From Gymnopus androsaceus JB14 (Eukaryota; Basidiomycota; Agaricomycetes; Agaricales; Omphalotaceae), in NCBI GenBank assembly GCA_009733575.1, contig ML769462.1, forward strand, positions 89,159 through 153,158: a stretch of DNA of 64,000 bases, given 5' to 3'. This document shows positions 1 to 13,162 of this stretch, in pieces. Every line of letters starts with the position of its first letter. The stretch's first letter is position 1. The position numbers and the translations under genes were made by a program. The notes under the pieces were generated by a model that did not search any database, was not told where the DNA came from, and was given only the letters and a program-made list of their open reading frames with translations.

Positions 1-106
1 ACGATAACAGTGGAGTGCATGGGATGGTGATACAAACAAGTGGAGACTACGAGAAAGCGTTCCATGTATAGTTCGATAGAATATATTTACCTTTGATATT
101 CCAACA
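1..106 (-). repeat. LTR of copia element (3' LTR, truncated by window edge)
   Basis: These 106 bases match 5338-5443 without a difference. They end in CCAACA on the plus strand, so on the element's own (minus) strand the LTR starts TGTTGG. Directly inside it, at 107-115, is a purine-rich tract on the minus strand (GAAGGGGAG), the expected polypurine primer site next to a 3' LTR. The outer part of this LTR and its target duplication lie outside the window. Confidence 0.93.
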
Positions 107-263
107 CTCCCCTTCAAACCTTTGCTAATCCCATGGATGCTGCGAAGTGTTTGGCTTTCATCGAAGGTAAGGCTTTGGTGAAGATGTCTGCCGTCATGTT
201 TTCAGTAGGGCAGTATGTAAGACGAATTTTACCTTCCTCGATGACGTAGCGGATGAAGTGGTA

Positions 264-3200
264 TCAGATATCTATGTGTTTGGTCCTGGCATGAAAACGA
301 TCATCCTTTGCCAATGCGATGGCGGACTGATTGTCTGACATGATGGGGATTGCATGAGTAATTGGACCAAAGATTTCCGACAAAAGATTCCTAAGCCAGA
401 TTGCTTCCTTTGCCGCATGGGTCAAAGCGATATACTCGGCTTCCGTGGTGGATAAAGAAATGGTATCCTGTCGTTTCGACGACCAAGATACTGCTCCGCC
501 ATTCAACATAAAAACGTACCCGGAAATAGCATGTCGATCCTCTTGGGACATACCATCCGCATCCGTATAGCCTTGGACTGTCTCCTGGTTGCTCGTACTG
601 AGCCAAAAGTCTCGAGTGTATTTGAGATAGGCGGAGACACGGCGTACACCATTCCAATGAGTGATGCCGGGATTTTGTGAAAAGCAAGCAAGGATAGAGA
701 CTGCATACGTGATGTCAGGTCTCGTAGCGATGGATAAGTACTGGAGAGCGCCAAGGGCCTCTCTGTAGGGTTTGTCGCGCATGAAAGCGATATCCTCGAC
801 CGTTTTTGGTGATTGGTCTTTGGTGAGGTGGATGTGGGGATCGAAGGGAATAGAGAGTGGTTTTATATCCGAGAATCCATAGCAAAAGAGTATGGCGTCA
901 ATGTATGACCGCTGCGATAGGTGAATTGTCCTATTATGGAGAGATCTTCGGATCTCGATCCCAAGTAGCCAATGGATTTCTCCGGAATCAACAACTTCGA
1001 TTATAGCCCCAATATCTTTCTTTAGTTTCTCCATGATGGCCAGGGTTTCGGTAACCAATGTCATGTCATCAACATGTATGAAAATGATGGTGAAGGGATT
1101 AGTGCGATAGAAAACAGCGTGACCAAAATCAGACTGTTTAAACCCTAGTTGGGTCATGATTTCCCTGAATTGCATGTACCATCGTTGACTGGCTTGTTTA
1201 AGTCTGTAAAGTGCGAGTTTAAGCCGTAAGGTTTGACCTGGTTTTACCCCTATATCAATGCCTGGAGGTGCCTTCATAAAAATGCGCTCGTTGTTGTCCA
1301 ATTTCCCGTAAAGGTAGGCAGATTTCATGTCCATTTGGTGAATAATCATGCTCTTCTCAGCTCCAATGCTGAGTATAGCACGGGCTGATGCAAGTTTCGC
1401 GACAGATGTGAAGGTTTCGTCTGGGAAGTAGTCAACATCTGGGATCTGATTAAATCCACGTACAACAAGACGAGCTCTGTGTCCTGTAATGTGACCTCGT
1501 TCATCCTTCTTGGTCCGATAGACCCATTTGGATGTGAGAATATTTGCATCTGGAGGTGGAGTGACAATTGTATAGGTTCCACGCTCCTGGAGTCTGGAGA
1601 TTTCGTCCTTCATGGCATCGTACCATTTGGAGCTGTCAGGTCGTCGCATAGCTTCTGCAACAGATAAAGGATCAGATTCGATTTCTGATGTTACCTGACC
1701 TAGAGATGCGGTAAGATGTCGCAACTCATCACTTCCTTCTCCAAGTCCTTCAATGACATCCCTGATCTTCTTGGTGGGTCGTCTGACTCGTTTCCCAGAT
1801 ACTTCGTCTGGTGCAATTGGTTCGGCAATCTCTTCTGGAACTGGTATGACAGGCTGTTCCGACTCGGTGACTGATGTTTCTAAATTTCCCAAATTTCCAT
1901 CCTCCCCTTCAACGGGTTGGATCTGCCTGTCAGAGAAAACTACATTCCTCTCCGTTGTGACAGTGTGATGTGTTGGCCAGTAGATGTAGTGACCATTCGA
2001 TTCGGGTTCGAGTCCTATCCAGCGTCCTTCTTGAGCCTGTGGTTCCAATTTGCCGGGTTCCTTTTCTCGTTTAACGTAAACGATACTGCCGAAGATTCGA
2101 AGATTAGTAATGTCCGGTTTAATACCAAACCGTTTCTCGTATGGAGTGGCCATTCCAATGGCTTTCTTCGGCGTCCTGTTCCAAACATATACCGCATATT
2201 TCATCATGAATCCCCAAAGCCATTTCGGGAGTCCTGATGAGATCAAAAGACTTCGAACTGCATTCAGCAAAGTTCGATGTGCGCGTTCCGCTATACCATT
2301 GTGTTCCGGGGTGTTGTGTACTGTGAGACGTCGTCGTGTCCCAATGCGTTCCAGATATGCCGTGAATTTGTTACTGAGAAATTCTCCCCCTTGATCAGAG
2401 TGGAGAACTTTAACAGTTGTGCCATATTGAGTTTGGAGACCTGTTTGGAGAACCACGTACTGTGTGAATGACTCGTCCTTTGACTTCATTTGGGGTTCCT
2501 CCAACCAATCAGTTGCTTCGTCAACTAGAGTCAACGTGTAAGTGCAATGGTTTACCGTCCTGACTTGTGATGGTCCCCACACGTCCATGTGGAAGATGTC
2601 TCCAAAATTTTCCGCACGTGGAGATGATCGCACCTGAGCGATAGGATACCTGGATGCTTTCCCAAGCATACAAGCACGGCATTCCGGTTCGTCCATTTGC
2701 TTCGGATCCAATCTGATTCCACGAACCTGGTTGTCTCGGAACATATGCTTTACGTAAGCATAGTTGAGATGACCTAAGATGCAGTGTGCCTCGTAAAGAG
2801 ATACCAATCTGCCAATCTTAGTCGAATAAGCATGTTCCCGTGATGGGATCTGGTATAGTCCGTTAATCTTTGGGATAACTCCCACGAGATTTCCCTGGCG
2901 ATCTCTGATTGTCATTTTACCATTTGCGGTATGGATGGCGTAACCATCATCGTCGAGTTTTCCCAATGATACGAGTGTGTTGGGAGTGTCTGGACATAGA
3001 AGGGTGTTGGGGAGCTTTAACATTCTTATTTCTTGTTCGAATGTTGGAAGTCCCAGATGGAGTGTGCCGGAGATGTTTGCCGTGAAGGTTTCCGCGTTAG
3101 CAGCCTGAATGACTCGTGTTGGAATCTCCCGTTGATTCCTGAGTTTGTCGGTGAGTGGCGTCATGTGGGTAGAGCATCCGGAGTCAAAAAGAATTGCTCC

Positions 3201-5045
3201 ATAACTGTGGGCTGCGGCGTAAGCGTGATCACCTTTTACAACTCCTTCTTCGGTGTCATATCCAAATTTGAAGGAAGGAAAGAGATTAACGTCGACGTAT
3301 ACTTCCTCCTCCTCTTCATCGTTAAGAGTAAGAGTTGGCGGACTGTCGACTTTGATGTTTTGCACTATACAGTTTTGATTGCTCGGCGATGAAAGAGCTA
3401 ATTCGAATTTATCAGCTATTTCGGAAAAATCGAAAACAAGGTTCCCATGCTTAGTGGGAATTTCGATTGCTGCCCATGATGACTCTGGTACTTCCTCAAT
3501 CATGGATGAGGATGCCACTTCGCTGTTCTTCAGCCTGTCTCTCCAGTTTCCATCCGATTTCTTCTTCTGCTTTTCTTTAGGAGCCTTCGTCTCCTTGGCC
3601 TCGTTGGCCTGACTGCGTTTCTCCGATGGACATTGGTTTCCAAAGTGACCTTTACCTCTGCAGTTGTAACAAACAGAGTCTTGACGATTCGTCAATCCTC
3701 CGCGGCCTCTGCCTCTGCCTCGGGAATTTCCCCTGAAGGAATTTCCACGACCTCGGAAACCTCCTCTTCCCCTGTTACCGGCATAGTTTGCCGATTCCTT
3801 CTTGTGGTCGTGTCGCATTTGGTGTACCATTGATTCAGCACGAATGGTAGAGATGAGCTCGGCAGGGCTGAGCTTCTTGTCTGCTTTCACGGAGAAAACA
3901 GCCAATGCATTTATGGTGGCTTTGAAGGTGTCGGGGACAGAGGACATGATGGTGTTGACGAATATATTGTCGTTGATATCGATTCCCCTAGTAGTGAGGT
4001 CGTCGCGGATGCTGATCATATCGTCCAAATGTTTATTGACCTTGGATGGGTCCGAGCATCGCATGGTGTGAAGTCGTCTTTGCAAAAATGATTCAGTAAG
4101 AGCGTTTTTAGAATCATAATCAGCGAGTAAATTTTCCCACAACCATTTCGTGTTGTCGTAGTTCCTATACCTTCGGAATATTCCATCCGATAGCCTGCCA
4201 ATGATAGCATTCAAAAGGTCATTGTCCTTTTCTCTATCATTCTCCGTTGCGTCTGGATCCGTTATCAAATGTGGATTCCATTCGAAATAACACTGGTAGC
4301 CGATAGATCTGGCTGCAAATTCCACTCGAGTTTTCCACGTATCCCAGTTTGATCCGTCCGACTTTAAGGTTGTAACCTTATCAAAGGCTTTTAGTGCTTT
4401 AGACATATTGTCGTCGTCAGAATCTGATTCAAATGCCCCTGACGATTCAGATCCTGAATCTGATGGAGACGAGGGTGGAGATCTTGGTGGAAGATTACTC
4501 GGTAAGGGCTGTGGAGTTTGCTGTGGAGATGGCTGTGGAGATGGATTCGGTGGAAGTGGAGGTGGTGTTTGCTGTGGCTCTTGTTTCGGTAACGAAACTG
4601 GAGCTGGTGAAGGAGTAGGTGCTGGAGTGGGATTAGATGAAGATGAGGCTGCGGCTTTCTGTTTGCCAGCTAGACGTTCGCTACGTCTTTTCTCCTGTCT
4701 ATCGTTTTCTGCGACTTTGATAAATTGTTCCTGAACAATGTCAGGTATATCGGCGTAATCCGGTAATTCTGCAGTGTATTTAGTATCCTTGTGAGGAGTA
4801 TCGTACCGGTTTGGGCAAGGCTGTTTAGCACAAACAAACCACCTCTGGTCGCTTGGATTCCACCACCTGTCGCGGGTTTCGTCTTTATCCGCTATATGAG
4901 ATTTCGAAGCGCAAGGTGCCTTCTGATCGGTGGCTGGTAATGGTAATGGTAAAGGCGCTGGTTTACTGCTGGATGCTGCGGCGGCGGCGGCTTGTCCTGA
5001 TGCTGTTCTGCGAGCTGCTGGTGCAGTAGGCCTAGGTTGTGACAT
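264..5045 (-). pseudogene. Ty1/copia Gag-Pol polyprotein with a premature TGA near the C-terminus
   Basis: Single long ORF of about 1590 residues for a copia-type retrotransposon. Order: proline/serine-rich N-terminus, UBN2-like Gag, CCHC zinc knuckle (CYNCRGKGHFGNQC, about residue 464), aspartic protease (LFDSGC, about 620), integrase zinc-binding region (HCILGH...CRAC) and core (DVWGP), reverse transcriptase (HVDDM, about 1327) and RNase H. The protease-integrase-RT order is diagnostic of copia. The first ATG is at 5045. The ORF stops at TGA 264-266 after KHIDI, but the same frame continues with copia-like sequence (YHFIRY, then ADIFTK) to a second TGA at 114-116 next to the polypurine tract. 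The first TGA is therefore a premature stop, probably from CGA. Only about 50 RNase-H-proximal residues are lost. Confidence 0.95.
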
Positions 5046-5195
5046 CAACAAGAGTTATGTCCACAAATAGATGTGTCAATGGTTAAGGCCGGGGCCCATA
5101 ACCTATTAGAGTTACGTTCCTAAATAGGAAGTAGCAGCAGTAAGTCCACACAGGACTTAGTAGTAACGATCACACAGATTGATGGGGGACAACTA

Positions 5196-5443
5196 TGTTA
5201 TTACAGGGTATGGTACCTAAGCTTATATACAGTCCTAAGTACAAACAATATATCGGGTAAGTGGCTACTGCGTGAATATGTGTGGCTACTGCGAGAGAGC
5301 AAGTGGATACGGCGAGAGACTGAGTGGAGTCTGCAAGACGATAACAGTGGAGTGCATGGGATGGTGATACAAACAAGTGGAGACTACGAGAAAGCGTTCC
5401 ATGTATAGTTCGATAGAATATATTTACCTTTGATATTCCAACA
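5196..5443 (-). repeat. LTR of copia element (5' LTR)
   Basis: The right-hand copy of the LTR. The outer end CCAACA at 5438-5443 is certain by identity with 101-106. The inner end is inferred from a TGTTA at 5196, giving about 248 bp; a TG slightly further left is possible. I could not identify a tRNA primer-binding site ending in the usual TGG, which fits copia elements that prime from an internal tRNA fragment. Confidence 0.8.
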
Positions 5444-6011
5444 TGTCCCTTAAGATTGATCTTGACACGGCCGGTAGAACTAGTACTCGCTGAAGAACGC
5501 TATGTCGAAAGCTGGATACGACCATACCGTTAGGCGCCGGCCGCGTCATATGCATCGGTCACGCAACTTCACACAAAGGCTGAGCGCTGAGCGCTTGAGC
5601 GTTCATTCCTTCAACTTGATTCGTTGTAATAGCGGACTTCGCAACACATGGTATCGGCTGCATTGATTTATCGTTCAGAATACTCCCGCCCACGCGGTAA
5701 CCCTCCCCAGAGAAGTGTTGAGAGCCCCTCTGTCAATGCTCTTCACAATTCTATCCGGGTTGCCGGAAACAAACTACCTCTCAGACTCGGATGCTCAGAA
5801 CTATTGTGGAGCCATCATGCATACAGTATACTGGAAGATGTCGCGAAGGCGGCACAATATTCAGTTCAGGATCTTCTTTGAAATTGAAAGGCACCTTGGA
5901 CGCGTCGCTCTCATGGATATTTCACCGCGTGTTTGATATTTATACCTCGCCATCAGCATGTACGTATACAAGTAACGGCGTAATAATGTAGCATCCTCTT
6001 ACTTCATTCGG
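5444..6011. other. Intergenic, no gene seen
   Basis: Flank of the copia element and 3' side of the NmrA-like gene. Short ORFs overlap in several frames without recognisable motifs. Confidence 0.6.
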
Positions 6012-7240
6012 TTAATCTTCCTCCGTACTCCAGTGAGCGCGACCCGAATCCTGTATCCTTCCTCTCAATTTGGGGACAAGCTTCCCATTGAAGTCTTTCT
6101 CTCTGATCCAACTCTCCAGAGTATACCCGGTCGGGTGCACACGCCTGTTCCACTCCATGTCCCTAGTTATAAGGTCGGCACCCCAAACCCTGTACATCCC
6201 AGCAAAAGTGTCCCCGATAGTAGGACCTTCGCCAGCGCCCTTCACAACGAAAAGGTTCATTTGAGGATAGATACCGAGATATTCCTCAATCGAAATTCGT
6301 TTGCGGATAGCAGGTATCCCAGTTACACGGGTAAAGGTTTCAACAAGTTGGTCAACCGTCATCATTTCTGTGGCGATTTTCAGCTCTTGCCCAGAGGTTT
6401 CTGACCGGTGGTCGAACGTGTAGCGAGCCCACCAGCCAATGTCTTCTAAGCTGATTGTAGGGATATGGCCATCTTCGACTGGAAGTGCGAAGACTACTGC
6501 ATCCGTTATGATCGCGCTCCGCAAGAGGACCAAGAAGTAGCTGGAAGTATGTAAGTATGATGCAAAAGACGATCTAGGACGGATGAGAAAACATACATCA
6601 GTAAGGTTCTCTATATAAGGACCAGTAGTGACAATAGACCACGTCAGCGAGTCTCCGCTGGGCTCGATGGCTGAGATCGTAAAAAATCGTTGACGATACC
6701 CTTCCCATCCAGATGGATTGCCCTGTACTTTGGGTCGTATTTCCCTAACTATGCGCGGGATTTTACTTCAAGTTGAAACAATGCCATCCCATAGAGCACT
6801 AACCTTGCTACCATAATCAAGACCGCTCCAAACAAAGTGTCGCAGTTGCTGAACACGATGTGCTTGTTCGAATATCTTGATAGAGACATAGATCTCCTTT
6901 TCCTGCCCAACGGTCCAGGTATCTGTGTTGACAAAGACTCCGTAGCATCCTTCTAATGCGGCCGCAATATTATCAAGATCATCGAATCGACCTGCGGGGG
7001 AGTATTAAAGTAAGGACTGTGATGCTCCGACCATGGAACGAACTTGAACTAACCTTGGAATAATTCTGCGCCCAAAGAGGCAAGGGCTTGCGCCTTGTCA
7101 CTCGTCGTGTCTCGAGTGAGTGCTCTCACAGAGTACGGAGATGGAGTTCCATCACTGCGAGGTGCCAGCAGAGCAGAAACGACTGGTTTCCCCTGAGCAC
7201 CAGTGGCGCCAATGACCAATATAAGCTTCTTCGCTGGCAT
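6012..7240 (-). pseudogene. NmrA-like NAD(P)-binding protein, two frameshifts
   Basis: Minus-strand, four-exon gene for an NmrA/HSCARG-like atypical short-chain dehydrogenase. These proteins bind NAD(P) and act as redox sensors or oxidoreductases; the substrate is unknown. Exon 1 (7240-7053) has the Rossmann motif GATGAQG and RALTRD. Exon 2 reads RFDDLDNIAAALEG through FVWSGLDYGSK. Exon 3 has KYDPKYRAIHLDGKG and TTGPYIENL. Exon 4 has VVFALP, DGHIPTI and ARYTFD and ends with TAA at 6012. Two breaks are visible: a missing base in the GGG at 6660-6662 (before LTWSIVTT) and an extra base near 6501 (before AVVFALP). All splice sites look normal. It may be a young pseudogene, or a good gene with assembly indels. 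Confidence 0.85.
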
Positions 7241-8176
7241 TCTTCAAGGGTGAGTAGAGTCTAGTAGAGTTGAATATTGAGGTGATTTCAATGTGGAACA
7301 TCTCTTCAGTGCGTCTGCCTTTTAAGTAAAATACAAGGTATGCCTGGCCGAAGTGCTTTCTAAGATACTTACTGCATGATAGCGCAAACATACACGCTAA
7401 TGTATAATCCAACATCGCCCGGGCTATGCCCGAACCCCGAAAAGAGCAAATACTCCTATTCCAATGGAAGCGCCGGGACACACAAAGGAATATCAAGTGC
7501 GAAGGGTGTCGAAAGATAGAGAAGAAAGAGAGGGAGGCACATAACACTACGCTTACTATGGCCGAAACGGTCAGTGGGAAAGGCTTTACCAAGGAGCCAC
7601 ACATAGGGACTCGGGAGACCCTCTATCTGAATTCGCAGTGCATAAGTAATACCCCCTCGCATTACCCGCAGGATGGATCTGCTCACATGGTCAATTAACT
7701 GTTTTTCTGTCCGAACTGATGCCCGAATGGCTCTGAGAACTTGCAGTCAGAGGCGCCGCGAGATAGAAGATGAGTATACAGCATTACGCTGTCAACTGCT
7801 GCAACCGAATACAGAACAAGAAGCTGCCAGTGAGGCGTACCTCGAGTTTTTGCTTTTTCCAAAAATATGTACTTGAATATTTCTATCCTTTGGAAATAGC
7901 ACCTTGATAGCCAACACTTTCTACTTTACCCAGCCTCCAATTTGTCGTCTATAGAGTCACGGTTCGATATATTGAAATTTAGACTGAATTTAGAAAAGGT
8001 TAAGCCGGTTTACTTTGCCTGTAAAAGCCTCTTTACCTGCGGTTTTGTTCATTGTGTGGAGGACGAAATGATGCCCAGTAGTGCCCAGTTCCGAGATCAT
8101 CGATCATCCCGGTGACGCGTAGGGTGAGTCATCTCACGGTCTCACTTGAACCTCGATCATCTACTCGTCTGCAGTC
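7241..8176. other. Intergenic between divergent NmrA-like and LIG4 genes
   Basis: Holds the 5' regions of both neighbours and a decayed gene fragment (7553-7800, separate entry). No intact ORF has a recognisable family. Confidence 0.6.
7553..7800 (+). pseudogene. Decayed gene fragment related to 43557-43950
   Basis: Blocks of sequence are shared with 43557-43950, in the same order and orientation: around 7570 (AACGGTCAGTGGG), the CGGGAGA...CTCC stretch, GAACTGATGCC near 7718 against GAGCTGATGCC near 43831, and GCAGTCAGA. The reading frame is not kept at either locus, and I cannot assign a family. The distant copy sits behind a truncated ADE17 duplicate, so this is probably a dispersed, degraded gene or repeat. 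Confidence 0.5.
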
Positions 8177-11100
8177 ATGCAGCCTACTCCAGCGCCCACG
8201 AGTCCTCCAGGCTCGCCTCCACCTGAAGATTCAGAAGCAGTAGATACCGATTATCCGGCAACGCCACAACATTCCAAAGGACCCAGTCCTCCTTTTGGTG
8301 CACTAGTTGGCCTATTTGAACGGTTGCAGAATGAAAGGCGACAAGATAAAAGGAAGAAACTAATCAATTCTTGGTTTAATGTATGTCTCTAATGGTCGCC
8401 ACTGCATATAGTCCACTGAACACAGCGAATAGCATTGGAGAGCAGAAGTCGGAGATGACTTGTTTCCTGTTCTTCGATTGATTTTACCCCAGGTACCATT
8501 CTTTATCCTTTAGAAGACGTATACAACTAACCCTGATCGACAGAAAGACAGAGACAGATCGGTATATGGCCTTAAGGAAAAGAACCTTGCGAAGACCTAC
8601 ATAAAGCTTATCCCTCTTGGAAGGAAGGACGAAGACGCTCTCAGCCTCCTTAACTGGAAGAAACCTACCGAGCGTGAGGCTAGTACACTCTCGTTCTCTT
8701 GACGCGAGAATTACGCTGAGCTTGTCCCACAGATAACATCAGGAGACTTCCCGACTGTACTCTATCAAGTTGTTAAAAAACGATCCTCTGTGATTGAAGG
8801 TTCCATGAACATTGAAGAAGTGAACGATATTTTGGACGAACTGTCAAAAGCTATGGGCAAGCAGTACGTGCTTCAAGGACGTAATGTTCGTTTCAACTAC
8901 TGACTGAACGCAAGGGATGTACAATCGAAGATCTTGCAACGTGTCTACAACCGTACCACACCCGATGAACAACGATGGATTGTACGGGTCATCCTCAAAG
9001 GTACCTTCTACTGGATTTCGTTATATTCCTCTCGCTCATTGTATTCAAGATATGGTGATCTCGGTCAAAGAAACGACCGTGTTTGCTGTCTTTCATCCCG
9101 ACGCTCAAGACGTACGCAGCGTCTTGATTTTAACCTTCCACTCGTTATCTGAATGCTTTTTAAAGTTGTTCAACACTTGCTCCGACCTCAAGAAGGTCGC
9201 TTGGACCCTATATGATCCCAACTTCCGTCTCCACGCAGATGTTCGTGTATTTCAACTTTTGCGAATATGCATATGCTAACACAGACTGTTCAGAATAAGA
9301 TGGTGCAGCTATTCGCTGCCTTCACCCCCATGCTTTGTAGTGTCTTTGCTGTTTTTGAAAAGTGCAAATCTCATTGCTCATACAGGTAAACGCCCCACGA
9401 AAACTATCGAACATACCGTAAAAGACATGCAAGGTTCCGAGTTCGTTATTGAAGAAAAATTAGATGGCGAACGAATGCAGCTCCACAAGAGAGGTAACGA
9501 GTACTTTTATTGTTCGCGGTCCGTGCTATCTGCTTGTAGTTACTTTTGCTTGGTCTCACCTACTGCGCTACAGTAAGGGGAAAGACTACACATATATGTA
9601 TGGGAAACACGTCGGTGAAGGAAGTCTAACACCCTTTCTCGCCAAAGCATTCGATGAACGCGTTGACAAGTAAGTTTTCGCTCTGCGTCAAAGTTCAAAC
9701 GCTGACACGATGTTAGCATAATCCTTGACGGTGAAATGCTGGTCTGGGACCCCGTCTCAGAGCGAAACCTGCCTTTTGGTACTTTGAAAACGGCTGCGTT
9801 AGGTTAGTTTAACATCAACCGCATTCGATACCAAGCTACTGCTGACTATAAACCTCAGACAAGTCAAAGAAGGAAAACAACCCTCGTCCATGCTGTATGT
9901 TACATTACTCCTTTACAGTAAAGATCACGCTCCCAACTAACCTCTATTAGTCAAAATCTTCGATATGTTGTATCTCAATGGACAATCACTTCTCCACAAA
10001 ACGACTTCCTTCCGCAAGAAAAACATGCGAAGCTGTATGAAGGAAATCAAGGGCCGCATCGAGTTCGCCGTGGAATATAAAGGCAAAACAGCAAAAGATG
10101 TTGATATTTTAAATCTTGAATGTACTCGAGAACTAACTTTATTATTATCAGGTTCGCATGAGGATGGACGAGGTTATGGCGCAAAGGTACTTTTTCCTCG
10201 TCTCGCAGTATCCTATGCTAATGTTGGTTTCATGGAAGGGGTGAAGGGCTCGTCATCAAGCATCCGCTTTCCAAATATATCCTGAACGGACGTAACGCTG
10301 ACTGGATAAAAGTCAAGCCCGAGTACATGGTGAGGTTTCAATCTCCTCGCTGATATCATGGAGCTACTCACAACGAATGGTTCGCAGGAGGGTATGGGCG
10401 AGACTGTGGACGTCCTGGTGGTTGGTAAGTCCTCGGCTGGGCGGCTTTGTATATCCGAGGTAGAACATGTTTTTACAGCCGGAAATTATGGAACAGGTTC
10501 ACGTGGTGGAGGGGTTTCGACTCTGATTTGTGCTGTAGTGGACGACAGACGACCTGATAATGATGACGAGCCTTGGTACTGAGATCGTTATCCAGTGTTC
10601 AACCGATTGCAAACTCATTGAAATCACCTTCAGTTACAGCACCTTTGTTAGGATCGGTTCCGGGCTTTCCTTTTCTGATTATGCCTGGATTCGAGGCAAG
10701 CCTTGGAAAGTACGAGACGCCAAGAACCCGCCCGAGTGGCTTCAAACTTCCAAGAAGGGTAATGACGACAAAGGCGACGTTTATTTGGAGCCCGAAGAGT
10801 GATATTTTTCCTGCTCCTCATTATGCGGTGTTTTTCTGACGTTTTCATGTTCTAGTTCATTCATTTTGAAAGTCAAGGCAGCGGAAATCACTGGATCCGG
10901 TACGTCTTTGCATTCTGTTGTATGTGACAGCAGTAATATTTGCCTTCAGACCAGTATCATTTAGGTTTACGATGCGATTCCCCCGCGCCCTATCCATTCG
11001 AGATGACCTCGGCATCCATAACTGTATGACCGCTTCTGGTAAATTGTGATCTTATCCAGATGCGAGAATTCATTCAACTTTGTTCCCGCAGAGATCTTGG

Positions 11101-12844
11101 AACGTTTGCGTTCGGAGAAGAAGCGTAAGATGGAGGATACCAAGGGGTACGTACGTTAACTGTGTTTTGCGGCGATTTGACGAACGAAAAATCACGACGA
11201 CAGCGTGGCTACTAAAAAAAGGAAAACGACCGCGAAAAAGGTCTATTTTTTTGACAACCTGTACCATGTTTCCTTGCTTAGAAAAACAAACAGCCAGAAG
11301 CACTGTCTCATTTCCGGGATCCGAACCCGGGCGGTGTCCAAGTTTCGAATGTTATATTTCAAGGGTTAACTTTTGGTATGCTTTTTGCAGCGTGTACATT
11401 CAACGTTTCGATCTCATATATCCCTAGTTGTCATGACCAATCCCAAATCTCGGACTGCAGCTGCTGAAAGAACCGAATTGGTCAAAACGTCCGTTTTATG
11501 TTGATCCATAAAATGTGCGAGCCAATCCCAACCGCTGATCTATCACAGTATTCTCGCAAACGGGGGAAAACAGGCCCAAGTCGTAACTTCCAACCATGAA
11601 CCGCAGGACCTTATCGTCGTGTACGACGGAACTAGTACTCGTGAGCATCGTTATAGTTGTAAACGTTTCTCAATAACTAATCGGCGATATTTTAAGCATC
11701 TGATGTGAAAGCGGTAATCAACAAGGGTGTGTTCGACATCTTCAAACCGAGTTGGATCAACGACTCTGTTGCGCTGGGGCACAAGGCGCCTTTCAAAAAG
11801 AAGTAATTCTTGGTGTGCTCATCTCCGTTTGAGTTGTTCTCACAAAAGCTCCATTTGTGTAGATATTTCTTCCACGCCTCTTCGTCCCGCGAGTTTGAGG
11901 ATGAGGGTGATCAGGACGAGGATACGGATATGGCTGAGGCTGAGGCTGGGCCAAGCTTTACTACTGAGATCGAAACTAGATCGCAAACCGCAGACATTGA
12001 AGTGAAGGAGGAGAAGGAAGATTTACACGCCGATTGGTTTAAAGAAGAGGAAGAAACCGAGACCCTTGATATTAATGCAGGACCCGAGGATTCCGCAACA
12101 GAGGACGACTCTGATAACGACGATGTAGCGGGAGAAGCTGAACCGGTTGACGACGATATCGACGACGAGACTAAAGAAGATGTTGAGATGGTGAGTAAAT
12201 CTTATTTTGGTTAAAAACAGCAATGGAATTGACGCCACAATAGCTTGAAGAAAGCAAGATGGGTGAGAACGAAGAAGCAATGGAATACGATCAAGAATTC
12301 ATTTTCAGACACTTGTGAGTGTTCTGGGTACTGGTTTGGGTGAGACTAACGGCTGCATCCTGAAGATGCTTTTACCTCGATTCGCCGGAGAACGCGGGAC
12401 GCCATGGGATGGTCGTGAAAGGGAAATATAGCCAAGAAATCAATCAGAGGTCAGTTGATTTTTTTCATCTTGGGTGGCGTTAACCGACACCACCGCACTG
12501 CCGCGCAGTTTATCAGAGGTGAAAGACTTGATCCTCGAGCATGGAGGTCGCATCGTCGACTTGGACGACCCCAAGCTGACGAGTATCATTATGGACAAAC
12601 GTGATACTTCTCGCCGTCTCGAATTAATGCGCAGGACAGCAAAGTAAGTGAATTCAATCGGTCTACATTCATTCTGGCTCTAAACGAAATGGGGTAGACC
12701 TAAGCATCGCCGACTGATTGTATCCGATTATGTGGAGGCTTGTATTGAGGAGAAGACACTTTTAAATGAAGAAGGTGAACATTTTATTATGCTTGGGAAA
12801 TTTCGCTGCAGACTGACTGGAAAATTGCAGACTTTGTACCGTAG
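8177..12844 (+). CDS. lig4: DNA ligase IV
   Basis: ATP-dependent ligase that seals double-strand breaks in non-homologous end joining, working with an XRCC4/Lif1-type partner in the nucleus. It has many exons. The N-terminal DNA-binding region runs from ATG 8177 ([12 protein letters not shown]) through [20 protein letters not shown]. The adenylation motif is [13 protein letters not shown] (catalytic Lys, near 9460), followed by [31 protein letters not shown] and DWIKVKPEY; the OB-fold part has [12 protein letters not shown]. Two BRCT regions follow (DLIVVYDG...[13 protein letters not shown], and EFIFRHLCFYLDS...[11 protein letters not shown]). Between them is a highly acidic linker (about 11890-12190), where the XRCC4-type partner normally binds. 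Most junctions are GT-AG; 8679-8732 is best read as GC-AG. The last intron gives DFVP and TAG at 12842. No frame break is seen. Confidence 0.95.
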
Positions 12845-13162
12845 AAATGGCCTCCCTGTAGTTTGTACAGTGTATTTGTAGATAATAGCTAAATCAAGAG
12901 TACAATGAGAACGGGCACTGGGCAGTGTTACTTAATTGAATTAGTAATCGACATCACGAAGGTCTCAATTTATTTGATTTCCTGCTCTCAAACCCTTCCC
13001 CCCCTTCCGTCACTGGCGACAAGGTGCTATCCTCGCTTTTTTTTTTTTCGTCAGGTCCAGATTCTGCTCCATTTGGCTCTAGCTCTGCTTTTTGAATTTT
13101 CTTCACTCACTTGGCGGCCTAAATCTAGTGCTCCAGCGCCAGGTTTCAGTCACCCTTAAATC

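Noticed and set aside
5196..5443. Precise primer-binding site for the copia element
   Set aside because: The segment inside the LTR (about 5145-5195) has no clear match to a tRNA 3' end; an internal-tRNA primer cannot be checked without the tRNA set.
11300..11340. tRNA T-arm-like hairpin on the minus strand (CCGGG-TTCGGAT-CCCGG)
   Set aside because: No acceptor, D or anticodon arm can be placed around it, and on the plus strand it is in-frame coding sequence of a LIG4 exon just before the first BRCT region.
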